A stretch of 64,000 nt of DNA from Oceanospirillales bacterium. GTDB taxonomy: Bacteria > Pseudomonadota > Gammaproteobacteria > Pseudomonadales > Balneatricaceae. The translations under genes and the position numbers were made by a program. The notes under the pieces are model-generated. The model saw only the letters and a list, made by a program, of their open reading frames with translations, had not been told where the DNA came from and did no database searches. Of the stretch, positions 1 through 9,051 are shown piece after piece; the stretch's first letter is position 1, and each line of letters opens with the position of its first letter. Location of the stretch: NCBI GenBank assembly GCA_018223185.1, contig JAAEYW010000010.1, positions 62,001-126,000 of the forward strand. Direction: 5' to 3'.

Positions 1-116
1 AGACGGTGGATTTTACCTTCAGATTCTTCAATCAGCTTGGTGTAACGCTCAACCATAGCTGGAACCTGCTCACTCTGATTCGGGTGAACCAGAAAAACGA
101 TTTCGTAATGACGCAT
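1..116 (-). CDS. rpsF: 30S ribosomal protein S6, N-terminal part (cut by window edge)
   Basis: The minus strand reads [19 protein letters not shown] and on into a charged helix, the typical start of ribosomal protein S6, a small-subunit protein that pairs with S18 on 16S rRNA. Only the first 38 codons are in the window. The start codon follows a clear Shine-Dalgarno sequence (AAGGAG, about 6 nt upstream). In most gammaproteobacteria rpsF leads an rpsF-rpsR-rplI operon, which would lie off the left end. The 174 bp between this start and the next gene must carry its promoter. Confidence 0.93.
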   Translation of the reverse strand, partial: MRHYEIVFLVHPNQSEQVPAMVERYTKLIEESEGKIHR

Positions 117-290
117 TAATTGCTCCTTACGGTTTATACAGCCTTCAGCCGCATCGAAAAACGGTAGAAAGCAAGGAGTTAGAGTTAGTTTCCTCAGAGG
201 CATAGCCAACGGGAGGCGAAATTATACGCGAAGATCTGCAAAACACAAACATATCTACACTATTCCTGCTTCTGTTATGGCAAATCTATG

Positions 291-767
291 CTATTGGGCA
301 GAAGAGATAGACTGACTCATTTTTGCGCAAAACAATTTTTTAGTGTGTTTATCAGGATCTTTACGAATCCCGGCCCAACAACTGTTGGTATCCTCAAATT
401 GCGTAAAACGCAGACCCTTTCGCAGATCGAACAGATACACCTTGTCGTAGAAATCATGATCATTCCACTCACTGACCTTTAAACGGGTTTTAATGCAGGT
501 ATAACGGGGAACGATATTGGCTCCGGTACTCTGTGCCCGGATATAGTGGCGATAATAGTTTTTACCCCGCTCGGTGCCCCGTATCTGATAACGAACAAAA
601 TCACGACACTGTTCCAGATCCTTTACCCGCTTATCTTCCAGCAGCACCACTTTGCTGATCGGCGTACCTTTATATGTAAATTCACCCAGCAGGTAGATCC
701 CTGACTGTTCCGCAGATGTCAGCGGAGAGGCCAGCAGCATCCCCAGTAAAACTCCCTGTTTAAGCAT
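291..767 (-). CDS. Small secreted protein of unknown function
   Basis: A 158-residue protein with a short hydrophobic N-terminus ending in a plausible signal-peptidase site (LLASPLTSA), so probably exported to the periplasm. The mature part is rich in charged and aromatic residues and has four cysteines (in the contexts EQCRDF, RYTCIK, NSCWAG, LFCAKM), which could form two disulfides. A strong ribosome site (AGGAGG, 6 nt from ATG) supports it as a real gene. I do not recognise a family. It stands alone between rpsF and a GlxA-type regulator, both on the same strand, with intergenic gaps on either side. Confidence 0.7.
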   Translation of the reverse strand: MLKQGVLLGMLLASPLTSAEQSGIYLLGEFTYKGTPISKVVLLEDKRVKDLEQCRDFVRYQIRGTERGKNYYRHYIRAQSTGANIVPRYTCIKTRLKVSEWNDHDFYDKVYLFDLRKGLRFTQFEDTNSCWAGIRKDPDKHTKKLFCAKMSQSISSAQ

Positions 768-900
768 CGTAATCCTCCTGATATAGCCAGATACAGTTGC
801 AGGTTCAGCGTTTTTAAAAAAACAGACTAACGCATCTTAAAATTTTTTTCGCCCCCTGCACCCCTGACTATCACCGGTCGTTGAAACTTCATGACGAACG

Positions 901-1887
901 TCACGTTTCAGCACTAAACCGGCCACGGAACTCCCGCGGAGTCAGGCCGGTGATTTTAATAAATACTTTTCTGAAAGCACTGACATCATCATAACCGGCA
1001 TTCAGCGAGATCACCTCAACGCTGTCAGCGGAACCTTCCAGTGCTTCGCAGGCTTTACTGATCCTGAGCTGCTGAATGTACTCTTTTGGCTTATAACCGG
1101 TTGCCCGGACAAAGCGGCGGAGGAAAGTGCGCTCGGTCAAATGACTGTCCGATGCAAGCTGCTTTACGGTGACCGGATTCTGGCAATGGTTTTGCAGATG
1201 GTGCTGACTTTTCAGAATCACCCTGTCGCCATGATCAAACGGAGGCATAAAACAGCGATAATAGCGTTGCTGACGTGGTGCAGTATCAACAACCAGCCGC
1301 TTCCCCAACTGCCTCATCAAGGCGGGAGTACCAAACTGCGCCACCAGCTCCAGCCCCAGGTCCAGCCAGGCCATCAGCCCACCCGCAGTCATCAGGTCGC
1401 CATCATTAATCAGTATTTTAGTATCATCCACCTGCACCTCTGGAAACCTGGTAGCCAACGCTTCAGCCAGTATCCAGTGCGTAGTTGCCGGGCGCTGATT
1501 CAACAAGCCGGTCTGCGCCAGAAGAAAAGCCCCGGCACACACAGAACATAGCAAAGAACCGGAAGCATGCATCGTTTTAAGCCAGCGACTAAGCACCTGC
1601 TGCTCCTCGGTATAAAAACTTCCGACGAGACAGGGCGGCAAAACTATCACCTGAGGTGTCGCGGTAACAAAGGGCCTGAACCCATTATCTGCGCCCCCCT
1701 CTGAATCAGAGTGGCTGAGTTCATCGCCGTTCAATTCCGAACTGTCCAGCACCTGTACATTAAACTGCAGACCCGGTTGCTGCTCCTGGCTCAGTCGTGA
1801 GGCCATCTCAAATAGTTCACACAACCCCTCAATAGCCGACTTCATCGCCCCGGGGTACTGAATAATTAAAATACTGATATTTTTCAT
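901..1887 (-). CDS. GlxA-family AraC-type transcriptional regulator (DJ-1/PfpI + HTH)
   Basis: 328 residues with an N-terminal DJ-1/PfpI-like domain (about residues 1-180; the VCAGAFLLAQTG segment contains the nucleophile-elbow cysteine position) and a C-terminal AraC double helix-turn-helix (about 225-328, ending TGLTPREFRGRF). This is the architecture of GlxA-type regulators, which often control amine or amino-acid catabolism. The longer frame would begin at a GTG; the ATG at 1887 giving MKNISIL fits the family better. It is divergent from the isochorismatase-fold gene at 2006 with about 118 bp between them, so that gene is its most likely target. The ligand cannot be told. Confidence 0.88.
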   Translation of the reverse strand: MKNISILIIQYPGAMKSAIEGLCELFEMASRLSQEQQPGLQFNVQVLDSSELNGDELSHSDSEGGADNGFRPFVTATPQVIVLPPCLVGSFYTEEQQVLSRWLKTMHASGSLLCSVCAGAFLLAQTGLLNQRPATTHWILAEALATRFPEVQVDDTKILINDGDLMTAGGLMAWLDLGLELVAQFGTPALMRQLGKRLVVDTAPRQQRYYRCFMPPFDHGDRVILKSQHHLQNHCQNPVTVKQLASDSHLTERTFLRRFVRATGYKPKEYIQQLRISKACEALEGSADSVEVISLNAGYDDVSAFRKVFIKITGLTPREFRGRFSAET

Positions 1888-2005
1888 CGCGATCACAGAT
1901 ACTGTCAGTTATTACCCGGAATATGTCAAAAACGACTCCAGTATAGGACACAGAGTCGGTGGATAATAGCCACATCAACAGACATCTATTGCAGAGGTTA
2001 TAGCT

Positions 2006-2572
2006 ATGACGCAGATTCAGCCAAACACAGCACTGCTGTTAATCGACTTCCAGAATGACTATTTTCCCGGTGGAAAATGGGAGCTGTCGAACATCCAGCT
2101 TGCTGCCGATAACGCCGCAAAATTACTGGCCGCTTTTCGTAAAAAACAGCTACCGGTTGTACATGTCCGCCATGAATTTAAAACAGATGAAGCCCCCTTC
2201 TTTCTGCCGGGGTCGCAAGGTGCACAAATCAACGGCACAATTGCCGCCGAAAGCGATGAACCGGTTGTTTTAAAACACTCCGCTAACAGTTTTAAAGAGA
2301 CTAATCTGAAGCAGGTTCTTGAGACTCTGAACATTGACAACCTGATCGTGGCCGGGGCGATGAGCCACATGTGTATTGATGCAGGTGTTCGTGCAGCAGC
2401 AGATCTGGGATACAACGTCACGGTTGCACAGGATGCCTGCGCCACCCGGGATCAGGAATTCAACGGCAATGTCGTGCCCGCCAGCCAGGTACACGCTTCA
2501 TTTATGGCGGCACTGGCGTTCGCCTATGCCCGGGTTGAAAGTACTGAGGTATTGCTGAGTGAATTAGCTTAG
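2006..2572 (+). CDS. Isochorismatase-fold cysteine hydrolase
   Basis: 188 residues of the isochorismatase/nicotinamidase-like superfamily. The expected Asp-Lys-Cys triad is visible: D14 in LLIDFQNDYF, K90 in VLKHSANSF and C123 in AGAMSHMCIDAG. Members hydrolyse amides, ureido groups or enol ethers; nothing in the sequence fixes the substrate. It is transcribed divergently from a GlxA-type regulator and ends just before a strong terminator, so it is probably a single-gene unit under that regulator. Confidence 0.9.
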   Translation: MTQIQPNTALLLIDFQNDYFPGGKWELSNIQLAADNAAKLLAAFRKKQLPVVHVRHEFKTDEAPFFLPGSQGAQINGTIAAESDEPVVLKHSANSFKETNLKQVLETLNIDNLIVAGAMSHMCIDAGVRAAADLGYNVTVAQDACATRDQEFNGNVVPASQVHASFMAALAFAYARVESTEVLLSELA

Positions 2573-2603
2573 TCGCTGACCTGAGAGACCCATCTAAAAC
2601 AAA

Positions 2604-2627
2604 AAAACCGCCTCTTTCGGCGGTTTT
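2604..2627. terminator. Bidirectional intrinsic terminator
   Basis: A 9-bp stem (AAAACCGCC / GGCGGTTTT) with a 6-nt loop, with T-rich sequence after the stem in one direction and an A-tract in the other. It sits between the convergent isochorismatase-fold gene and the OsmC-type gene and can serve both. Confidence 0.85.
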
Positions 2628-2648
2628 CTGGTCTGCTGTTTCTGGCAA

Positions 2649-2695
2649 GGAAAACGGAGTTTTCCGTCTAGCCAGTCGCGCAGCGACGTTCTAAC
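2649..2695 (-). repeat. Hairpin plus REP-like palindromic element (copy A)
   Basis: A perfect 7-bp hairpin (GGAAAAC, loop GGA, GTTTTCC; 2649-2665) is followed by a palindromic unit at 2667-2695. On the minus strand this unit reads GTTAGAACGTCGCTGCGCGA and continues CTGGCTAGA. The same layout (TAGA-CGTCGC-loop-GCGAC-TTGCTAG) recurs at 41287-41342 and, more diverged, at 30949-30979, so this looks like a dispersed family. It lies 3' of the OsmC-type gene. Confidence 0.6.
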
Positions 2696-2703
2696 AATTA
2701 TTT

Positions 2704-3111
2704 TTATTCAACCTCTACTATCTCGAAACTATGGGTAATAGCCACGCCACCCTTTTCCAGCATCAGTGATGCGGAGCAGTACTGTTCTGCAGAGAGCTTT
2801 ACTGCGCGCTCAACTTTCTTCTCATTCAAGCCCCGACCGGAAACAATAAATTTCACATGGATCTTAGTGAATACTGCAGGTACCGCATCGGCACGCTCGG
2901 CATCAATTTCAGCCACACAGTCCACCACATCCTGACGGGTTTTCTTAAGAATTCCGATCACATCGTATGAGGTGCAGCCTCCCAAACCCAGGAGCATCAG
3001 TTCCATTGGACGCGGACCCTGTTTCAGCTCCCCATCAAGGGTAATCTCAAATCCGGAACCTGTGGTTCCCTTAAAACGGACGTCGCCATCCCATTTTACT
3101 TTTGCCTGCAT
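2704..3111 (-). CDS. OsmC-family protein
   Basis: 135 residues of the OsmC/Ohr-like family, which includes thiol peroxidases that reduce organic hydroperoxides. Both redox cysteines are present: one in GLGGCTSYDVIGIL and one in EQYCSASLML. It follows trpC on the same strand after a 59-bp gap. An OsmC-type gene close to trpGDC is also seen in pseudomonads, there with the crp-like gene vfr; no crp gene is present here. Substrate range is unknown; general detoxification is inferred from the family. Confidence 0.9.
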   Translation of the reverse strand: MQAKVKWDGDVRFKGTTGSGFEITLDGELKQGPRPMELMLLGLGGCTSYDVIGILKKTRQDVVDCVAEIDAERADAVPAVFTKIHVKFIVSGRGLNEKKVERAVKLSAEQYCSASLMLEKGGVAITHSFEIVEVE

Positions 3112-3170
3112 AGTAACGGTATCTTCTCTATTGAAACTTTATTGTTTGAGCCGCGCTTATAAAACAACAT

Positions 3171-3980
3171 TCACTTAAAAAGTTCAGCCAGCTTCTCACC
3201 CGGATTCTCTGCCCGCATAAAGGCTTCACCCACCAGGAAGCTGTTCACATTGTGCTCACGCATAGCAATAACATCATCACGGCACAGAATACCGCTCTCG
3301 GTTACCACGATACGGTCTTCAGGAACCATATCCAGTAACTCAAAGGTATGATCAAGCGACACTTCAAAAGTGTGCAGGTTACGATTATTAATCCCTACGA
3401 GAGTATTACCAATCGGCAAAGAGCGTTCCAGTTCCTCTCTGTTATGTACTTCTATCAGTACATCCATGCCCAGCTCCAGCGCCAGGGCGTTGAGGTCAGC
3501 CATCTGCGAGTCCTCCAGCGCCGCCACAATCAAAAGAATGCAGTCAGCACCGATCGCCCGGGCTTCGTAAATCTGATAAGGGTCGACAATGAAATCTTTA
3601 CGGATAACCGGCAGAGAACAGGCTGCACGCGCTTCCATCAGGTAGGCTTCACTACCCTGAAAAAAGTCAGCATCAGTGAGTACTGACAAACAACTGGCGC
3701 CACCCTGCTCGTATGAACGCGCAATATCCGCCGGTACAAAAGGGTCACGAATCACGCCCTTAGAGGGGCTGGCTTTTTTTGCTTCTGCAATAATTGCCGA
3801 ACGGCCCTGCGCCAGAGTTTTCGCCATACTGGCCACGAAACCACGGGGATCAGTTGCACTGCCCTGCTGGGCAGCAATTGTTGCTTTCAGATCCGCAATA
3901 CTGGCCACAGGCTGACGCTCGGCGATCTCTTCATATTTCCGTGCGATAATCTTTTTCAGCACGGTTGGTGTATCAGTCAT
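3171..3980 (-). CDS. trpC: Indole-3-glycerol phosphate synthase
   Basis: 269 residues, a single-domain TrpC (not fused to TrpF). It closes the indole ring from CdRP in tryptophan synthesis. Family motifs are visible: the catalytic lysine region [13 protein letters not shown], then [24 protein letters not shown] and TESGI near the C-terminus. The gene follows trpD with a 6-bp gap; its ribosome site (AAGGA) lies inside the end of trpD, so translation is likely coupled. Confidence 0.97.
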   Translation of the reverse strand: MTDTPTVLKKIIARKYEEIAERQPVASIADLKATIAAQQGSATDPRGFVASMAKTLAQGRSAIIAEAKKASPSKGVIRDPFVPADIARSYEQGGASCLSVLTDADFFQGSEAYLMEARAACSLPVIRKDFIVDPYQIYEARAIGADCILLIVAALEDSQMADLNALALELGMDVLIEVHNREELERSLPIGNTLVGINNRNLHTFEVSLDHTFELLDMVPEDRIVVTESGILCRDDVIAMREHNVNSFLVGEAFMRAENPGEKLAELFK

Positions 3981-3986
3981 CGTTGC

Positions 3987-5021
3987 TCAGTCCTTCAGCG
4001 ACTGACTGAAGTCAGCCAGCTCTTTCATTTTATTCAATGCAGCACCCGACCGGATAGCGTCCAGCGCTTTTGCCACACCCTCTTTATGGCTGGAAGCCTG
4101 ACCGCTCAGATAGATCGCCGCACCGGCATTCAGTGCCACCATAGACACAGCCTTTTTAGCAGCAACATCCTCAGCACCTGAGAATGCTTTTTTAATCAGC
4201 TCCAGCGACTGTTCCGGACTCTCGATCACCAGACCGATCAGACTCTGACTTTCAACCCCAAGCTCTTCAGGTGACAAGCGGTACTCGGTAATTTCACCAT
4301 CTTTCAATTCAGCCACATAGGTATGGGTTGCCAGGCTGATCTCATCCAGCCCGTCATCCGCATGCACCACCATAATGTGCTCACCACCCAGCTTCTGCAT
4401 CACTTCAGCCATCGGCCGACAGAGCTTTTTGGTAAACACGCCAATCACCAGACGTTGCGCTCCGGCAGGGTTGGTCATAGGCCCCAGAATATTGAACATA
4501 GTGCGGGTACCCAGCGCGCGGCGCGCCCCGATTGCATGTTTCATCGCACCATGAAAACCCGGTGCAAACATAAACCCGACACCAACTTCATCGATACAGC
4601 GCGCAACGGCTTCAGCGCCAAGATCCAGATTAATACCCGCATGTTCCAGCACGTCGGCGCTGCCACTGCTGGAGGAAACCCCCCGGTTACCATGCTTTGC
4701 CACATGAACACCGCAAGCGGCAGCAACAAAGGCACTGGCGGAGGATACGTTAAACAGATTGGCGCCATCGCCACCGGTTCCGACGATATCAACCAGAGGC
4801 GCAGATGCGGCTTTCACAGGTGTTGCCAACTCACGCATGACCTGAGCAGCACCGGTAATCTCATCGATCGACTCACTCTTCATCCGCAAAGCAACCAGAA
4901 AACCGGCAATCTGAGATTCAGAACACTCACCGGTCATGACCTGACGCATGACGTCAACCATTTCATCGCGGCTCAGATCGATATGATCGACCACCCGCGC
5001 CAGCGCTTCTTTGATATCCAT
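3987..5021 (-). CDS. trpD: Anthranilate phosphoribosyltransferase
   Basis: 344 residues. TrpD transfers the phosphoribosyl group from PRPP to anthranilate. The PRPP/Mg-binding glycine-rich segment ([18 protein letters not shown]) and the following [18 protein letters not shown] motif are intact, and the length is normal for the family. The gene starts 10 bp after trpG with an AAGGA ribosome site. Free-standing TrpD next to TrpG is the Pseudomonas-type arrangement, not the enterobacterial TrpGD fusion. Confidence 0.97.
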   Translation of the reverse strand: MDIKEALARVVDHIDLSRDEMVDVMRQVMTGECSESQIAGFLVALRMKSESIDEITGAAQVMRELATPVKAASAPLVDIVGTGGDGANLFNVSSASAFVAAACGVHVAKHGNRGVSSSSGSADVLEHAGINLDLGAEAVARCIDEVGVGFMFAPGFHGAMKHAIGARRALGTRTMFNILGPMTNPAGAQRLVIGVFTKKLCRPMAEVMQKLGGEHIMVVHADDGLDEISLATHTYVAELKDGEITEYRLSPEELGVESQSLIGLVIESPEQSLELIKKAFSGAEDVAAKKAVSMVALNAGAAIYLSGQASSHKEGVAKALDAIRSGAALNKMKELADFSQSLKD

Positions 5022-5031
5022 AGTGTTGTCC

Positions 5032-5613
5032 TTATGCTCGATTCAGAAAGTTTTGCAGCAGATCATGGCCCTGCTGAGTCAGGATGGATTCCGGATGAAA
5101 CTGAACCCCTTCAATATCCAGCTCTTTATGCCGGATGCCCATAATCTCATCCATAGAGCCATCCTCATTCTGAGTCCAGGCGGTGATCTCCAGACAGTCT
5201 GGCAGAGTATTTTTATCGATTACCAGTGAATGATAGCGAGTTACAGACACAGGGTTTTCCAACCCTTTAAATACGCCGGTATTATTGTGATAAACCGGAG
5301 AGACTTTACCATGCATAACCTGCCGGGCACGCACCACATCACCGCCGAATGCCTGCCCCATACTCTGATGACCCAGACAGATACCAAAAATGGGCAGTTT
5401 ACCGGCAAAATGCTTAATAGCAGCAACAGAGATACCCGCCTCATTCGGTGTACAGGGGCCGGGAGAGATAACCAGCTGATCAGGATTCAGCGCTTCGATC
5501 TGCTCAATGGTAATTTCATCATTACGGTACACCTTAACATCAGCACCGAGTTCACCCAGATATTGCACGACGTTATAGGTAAACGAGTCATAGTTATCGA
5601 TCATCAGCAACAT
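5032..5613 (-). CDS. trpG: Anthranilate synthase component II (glutamine amidotransferase)
   Basis: 193 residues, class I glutamine amidotransferase that delivers ammonia to TrpE (and possibly to PabB). The triad is visible: nucleophile C79 in GICLGHQS, and the His/Glu pair in QFHPESILT near residues 173-175. The oxyanion loop [11 protein letters not shown] is present. First gene of trpGDC; its partner trpE lies about 37 kb away at 42606-44090 on the same strand. The ribosome site is weak. Confidence 0.95.
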   Translation of the reverse strand: MLLMIDNYDSFTYNVVQYLGELGADVKVYRNDEITIEQIEALNPDQLVISPGPCTPNEAGISVAAIKHFAGKLPIFGICLGHQSMGQAFGGDVVRARQVMHGKVSPVYHNNTGVFKGLENPVSVTRYHSLVIDKNTLPDCLEITAWTQNEDGSMDEIMGIRHKELDIEGVQFHPESILTQQGHDLLQNFLNRA

Positions 5614-5969
5614 ATAAATACATAACCTATTGATTTATATAATAAAAATATCGAGCCTTATTCAGATAACCCGGTTTATCAACCAAATAAATCGAAACTG
5701 AGCAGCAGATGGCCTCGAAGAACAGGCGATTATAGTACAGTAACCTAATTCTGGATAACACTGATGACAGGCGAAAACCGCCCCATAAAGGGGTAACAAA
5801 TAAATAGAGACTACAAACCGCTGCGGATAAAAAATATCCGGATATCCTTTTCCAGGATATCCGGATAGTGAAATGAGTAATAGCTGAGTGAAAGTGTGCG
5901 CAGCTGCGCGTTAAAGCAGCAAAGTAACCAGCCCCATCTGTTCAGCAGAATCTGGCAGACAAAGCAGAG
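5614..5969. other. 356-bp intergenic gap between antC and trpG
   Basis: No credible ORF. The trpG-proximal half is AT-rich and must carry the trpGDC promoter, though I could not pick a single convincing -35/-10 pair. The antC-proximal half carries the strong antC terminator described separately. No tryptophan-codon leader peptide was seen. Confidence 0.5.
5829..5867 (-). terminator. Intrinsic terminator of the iif-ant operon
   Basis: A perfect 13-bp inverted repeat (TATCCGGATATCC / GGATATCCGGATA) with a 7-nt loop, followed on the minus strand by a run of six T. It lies about 100 bp past the antC stop codon and separates the catabolic operon from trpG. Confidence 0.88.
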
Positions 5970-6989
5970 TTAACTGGCAGAGAATTTTTCATAATGGATC
6001 GCACTATTGGCCATATCCCGCTCATCCAGCCAGCCTTTAACGGCATCGACCATCGGCGGTGGCCCGCAAAGGTAGAGATCAACCTCGCCGTCGTTGAAAT
6101 GGCTATCCTCAAACAGGTCGGTAACCACTCCAACAGGGCCCTGCCAGCCATCGTTTTCTTTCATCACGATGCTGTAGTAACTGAAGTCAGGCAGTTTTTC
6201 TGCAAACTGCTGGATACGTTCGATCTCACACAGATCAGCCACCTGAGTGACACCGTAAAACAGCGTGATTGGCTGATCACAACGATCAGGATTCTCAACC
6301 AGCTGATCGAGCATCCCGAGAAACGCAGCCAGTCCGGTTCCGCCGGCGACAAAGATCAGCGGACGCTTAATCTGATGCAGATAAAACGCTCCCAGCGGCG
6401 CCTTCAGTTTCATCCGGTCACCCGGTTGTGCCCGGTCACGCAGATAATCGCTCATCACCCCCTGTGGCAGAAGCCGAATCAGAAACTGTAACTGGTTCGT
6501 CTCATTTGGCGCACAGGCAAAGGAGTAGGAACGCCATTCTTCGGTGCCAGGCACATTCACATGCGCATACTGTCCTGGCAGGAAGTCCAACTGATCACCG
6601 CGGGACCTGGCATCGATGTATACCACCGCGGCAGACTCTGATATCAGATCGATTTTGGTAATCACCGTTTCCAGCTCTTCCGGACCGGAGCTGGTGCAGA
6701 GCGTTGACTCAAAACCAAACTCTATAGCGCAATCAGACGCCACTCGCATCTGACAGGTGAGAACACCTCCCTGCTCGAGTTCGGACTCACTCAGCGCATC
6801 CTCATCAACATATTCAAGCTGGTAATCCCCGGAGCTGCAGCGTCCTTTACAGGTAGCACAAACACCCTCACGACAATCCACCGGAATCGTAATACCCTGA
6901 CGCAGGGCAGCATCAAGAACGGTTTCTCCAGCATTAACACCGATAAATCGGGTGCGCCCGTCACTGAAATTCAAAGCAACTTTATTCAT
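5970..6989 (-). CDS. antC: Anthranilate 1,2-dioxygenase reductase component
   Basis: 339 residues: an N-terminal plant-type [2Fe-2S] ferredoxin domain (DCREGVCATCKGRCSSG plus a later LTCQMR, about residues 1-95) and a ferredoxin-NADP reductase module with FAD motif WRSYSFACAP, NAD motif FVAGGTGLAAFLG and YLCGPPPMV near the C-terminus. It passes electrons from NADH to the AntAB oxygenase. Related BenC proteins have the same layout; the AntC label comes from the AntA partner. Last gene of the leftward operon, 135 bp after antB, with a hairpin in that gap. Confidence 0.9.
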   Translation of the reverse strand: MNKVALNFSDGRTRFIGVNAGETVLDAALRQGITIPVDCREGVCATCKGRCSSGDYQLEYVDEDALSESELEQGGVLTCQMRVASDCAIEFGFESTLCTSSGPEELETVITKIDLISESAAVVYIDARSRGDQLDFLPGQYAHVNVPGTEEWRSYSFACAPNETNQLQFLIRLLPQGVMSDYLRDRAQPGDRMKLKAPLGAFYLHQIKRPLIFVAGGTGLAAFLGMLDQLVENPDRCDQPITLFYGVTQVADLCEIERIQQFAEKLPDFSYYSIVMKENDGWQGPVGVVTDLFEDSHFNDGEVDLYLCGPPPMVDAVKGWLDERDMANSAIHYEKFSAS

Positions 6990-7048
6990 ATAACACCTCA
7001 GAGAATCTTCGTCTGATAAAAGACCGGAATCGACGACATACAGACCGT

Positions 7049-7086
7049 TGCAGAAGCCCGCGAAGGGGAAAAAAGCGGGCTCTGCT
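7049..7086 (-). promoter_or_regulatory. Intercistronic hairpin between antB and antC
   Basis: Complementary arms (GCAGAAGCCCGC / GCGGGCTCTGC, one bulged base) enclose a purine-rich loop. It lies in the otherwise empty antB-antC gap. It lacks a T-tract directly after the stem, so RNA processing or message stability is more likely than termination. Confidence 0.5.
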
Positions 7087-7124
7087 CTGAAGCCTAAAGA
7101 TCTTAAAACCGACCTGATAACTGA

Positions 7125-7628
7125 TCAGACGTGATAGAAATCAAGCACATGACGAATCTTATCGTTCAATAAAATCGCTTGTTTACGAAGCACTTTCCAA
7201 CTGTCACTTTCTGACCGAAGAGTGTATTCAACCCGGCCAAAGAAGGCTTCAGATTCACCGAAGCGGTAAAAATGCGTCACCCAGTTTGCCTTCACCTTCC
7301 AGGTACCATCCGCCTGCTCTTCACCCTGCACATTGTTAACACTGTGCAGGGTACGGGGCATCGGGGTACAGGCCGCCGACTTGCCGGTGCGAATGCGGAA
7401 TACCCGGTCCTCAAGACCAGCCCGGCTGGCATAGTAGATCAGCGACATCTCCCGTTTAGGGTCGGTGGTATGCACATGCTCCGAATCCCACTGGGGAATA
7501 TGGAACTCGGCATTCTCATCAAATGTTGCCAGATACTCATCCCACTGCTGACGATCACAATGCTCGGACTGTTTGTACAGAAACTGTTCAATACTCTGCA
7601 GTGCAGCGTTTTTCATTTCGGTGGTCAT
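7125..7628 (-). CDS. antB: Anthranilate 1,2-dioxygenase small (beta) subunit
   Basis: 167 residues of the aromatic-ring-hydroxylating dioxygenase beta family (SnoaL-like cone fold), which structurally supports the alpha subunit in an alpha3beta3 complex. Recognisable elements are YLATFDENAEFHIPQWDSE, TGKSAACTPMPRTLHSV and a C-terminal LLNDKIRHVLDFYHV. The longer frame starts at a GTG; the ATG at 7628 overlaps the antA stop by one base (TGATG) and has GGAGG seven bases upstream, so I use it. Coupled translation with antA is likely. Confidence 0.92.
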   Translation of the reverse strand: MTTEMKNAALQSIEQFLYKQSEHCDRQQWDEYLATFDENAEFHIPQWDSEHVHTTDPKREMSLIYYASRAGLEDRVFRIRTGKSAACTPMPRTLHSVNNVQGEEQADGTWKVKANWVTHFYRFGESEAFFGRVEYTLRSESDSWKVLRKQAILLNDKIRHVLDFYHV

Positions 7629-9022
7629 CACTTTTCCTCCTGCTGCTGCAGCTTACGATCCAACCCCTGCAGCAGATAACTCTGCCAGGTAGAGTGCTGA
7701 TTGACATACAGCCCTTCATGGGTGAACTCGGTGCCGGTAATAGCCGGATGAATACCTAAAGCCTCGGTATTGGCGGTAGGCTCAGTGGTCCATTTTTCAC
7801 ATCCACGGGAGATCTCATTCCAACGTTCCAGCCGCGCTTCAAAACCTTTCTGCGCTTCGCGAAACTCCACCAGGTCATCAGGAGTGCCCATACCGGAAAC
7901 GTTAAAGAAGTCTTCAAACTGACGGATACGGTTTTCCCGGTCGTCATCTGATTCGCCTTTAACACCCAGACAGAAGCTATGCACTTCGGTTTTATTCCAG
8001 GCAACCGGACGGACAACTCGCAGCTGAGAGCTGATCTGATCCATAAAAAACAGGCTTGGGTAGATATTAAGGTTACGTAAACGATGCATCATCCACTGCG
8101 CACGGCTCTCACCATACTCTTTAATCAGACGAGGCATGACAGAGGCGTAACCCGGGCGAACTTCGGGGTTAGGCATATCACTGAACAGAATGGTGTGGCC
8201 GTTTTTGAAGGCAAACCAGCCATCATCAGTTTCCTTATCGCCAGCGCCAAGCTTGCTGTAATCGAGAACCTTTTTCCCGACACCGTGCTTCTCCGTTTCC
8301 AGTTGCTGGCGATACTGAACGGTAGCAACGTAGTTGTAGTGCACAGTACTGACGTGATAACCATCCAGACCATTTTCGTTCTGCAGCTTCCAGTTACCAT
8401 CAAAGGTATAGGATGAAGACCCCGGCAGCACTTCCAGTTCACCGCTCTCTGACTGAGCCACCATCATGTCAAAACCGATGCAGGCATCACCAAGGAAGTC
8501 TTCCAGAGACTCAGTGCACGCTGTATTAAGATTAATAAACACGAATCCCTTGTAAGAACTGATCAGCGCTTTACGCAGACCTCTGCTGGACTTATCAAAG
8601 TCATCGGGATATTCACCGGGGGCTTTGACTTTCACCAGCCGGCCATCGGTCTTATAGCACCATGCATGAAACGGACAGGTGAAAGTAGACTGATTACCAC
8701 GACATACCCGGGTCAGGGTTGCGCCACGATGCTGACAGGCATTGATCAGCGCATTCAGTTCACCGTTACCATCACGGGTGATAATCATCGATTGACGACC
8801 CGCCTGCATGGTAAAAAAATCATGAGGGTTGGCTATCTGACTCTCATGGCAGGCGTAGATCCAGGTATTCTCAAAGATCAGATCCATTTCAATATCGAAA
8901 AGATCACGATCCGTAAACATCTCGCGGGCAACCCGGTATACATTTTCTTCGGGACGGAAGTCGGTCCAGCTTTCAACCTTATTGCGCCACTCAATCAGTG
9001 TTTGTTTAGAATTAGTATTCAT
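7628..9022 (-). CDS. antA: Anthranilate 1,2-dioxygenase large (alpha) subunit
   Basis: 464 residues. The Rieske [2Fe-2S] ligands are C96/H98 (ACQHRGA) and C116/H119 (TCPFHAWCYK); the mononuclear iron ligands D220, H223 and H228 fall in NGLDGYHVSTVHYNY. The enzyme dihydroxylates anthranilate, giving catechol, CO2 and ammonia. The wording WIYACHES and FHAWCYKTDGRLVKVKAPGE matches Pseudomonas AntA as I know it and differs from BenA (CPFHGWTF), so anthranilate is favoured over benzoate. Good ribosome site (AGGAG). Placed downstream of the iif genes that would produce its substrate. Confidence 0.92.
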   Translation of the reverse strand: MNTNSKQTLIEWRNKVESWTDFRPEENVYRVAREMFTDRDLFDIEMDLIFENTWIYACHESQIANPHDFFTMQAGRQSMIITRDGNGELNALINACQHRGATLTRVCRGNQSTFTCPFHAWCYKTDGRLVKVKAPGEYPDDFDKSSRGLRKALISSYKGFVFINLNTACTESLEDFLGDACIGFDMMVAQSESGELEVLPGSSSYTFDGNWKLQNENGLDGYHVSTVHYNYVATVQYRQQLETEKHGVGKKVLDYSKLGAGDKETDDGWFAFKNGHTILFSDMPNPEVRPGYASVMPRLIKEYGESRAQWMMHRLRNLNIYPSLFFMDQISSQLRVVRPVAWNKTEVHSFCLGVKGESDDDRENRIRQFEDFFNVSGMGTPDDLVEFREAQKGFEARLERWNEISRGCEKWTTEPTANTEALGIHPAITGTEFTHEGLYVNQHSTWQSYLLQGLDRKLQQQEEK

Positions 9023-9051
9023 TGATTCAGTCTCCTGGCTCAGCTAATTGA

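Noticed and set aside
4323-5144. Long plus-strand ORF (273 codons) opposite trpD
   Set aside because: Lies wholly antisense to trpD and trpG, has no family resemblance and a His/Thr/Gln-rich composition typical of shadow frames.
5970-9022. Reading the dioxygenase as benzoate (benABC)
   Set aside because: The Rieske region reads CPFHAWCYK and the N-terminal part WIYACHES as in AntA, unlike BenA, and the upstream genes would make anthranilate. Not excluded without alignment.
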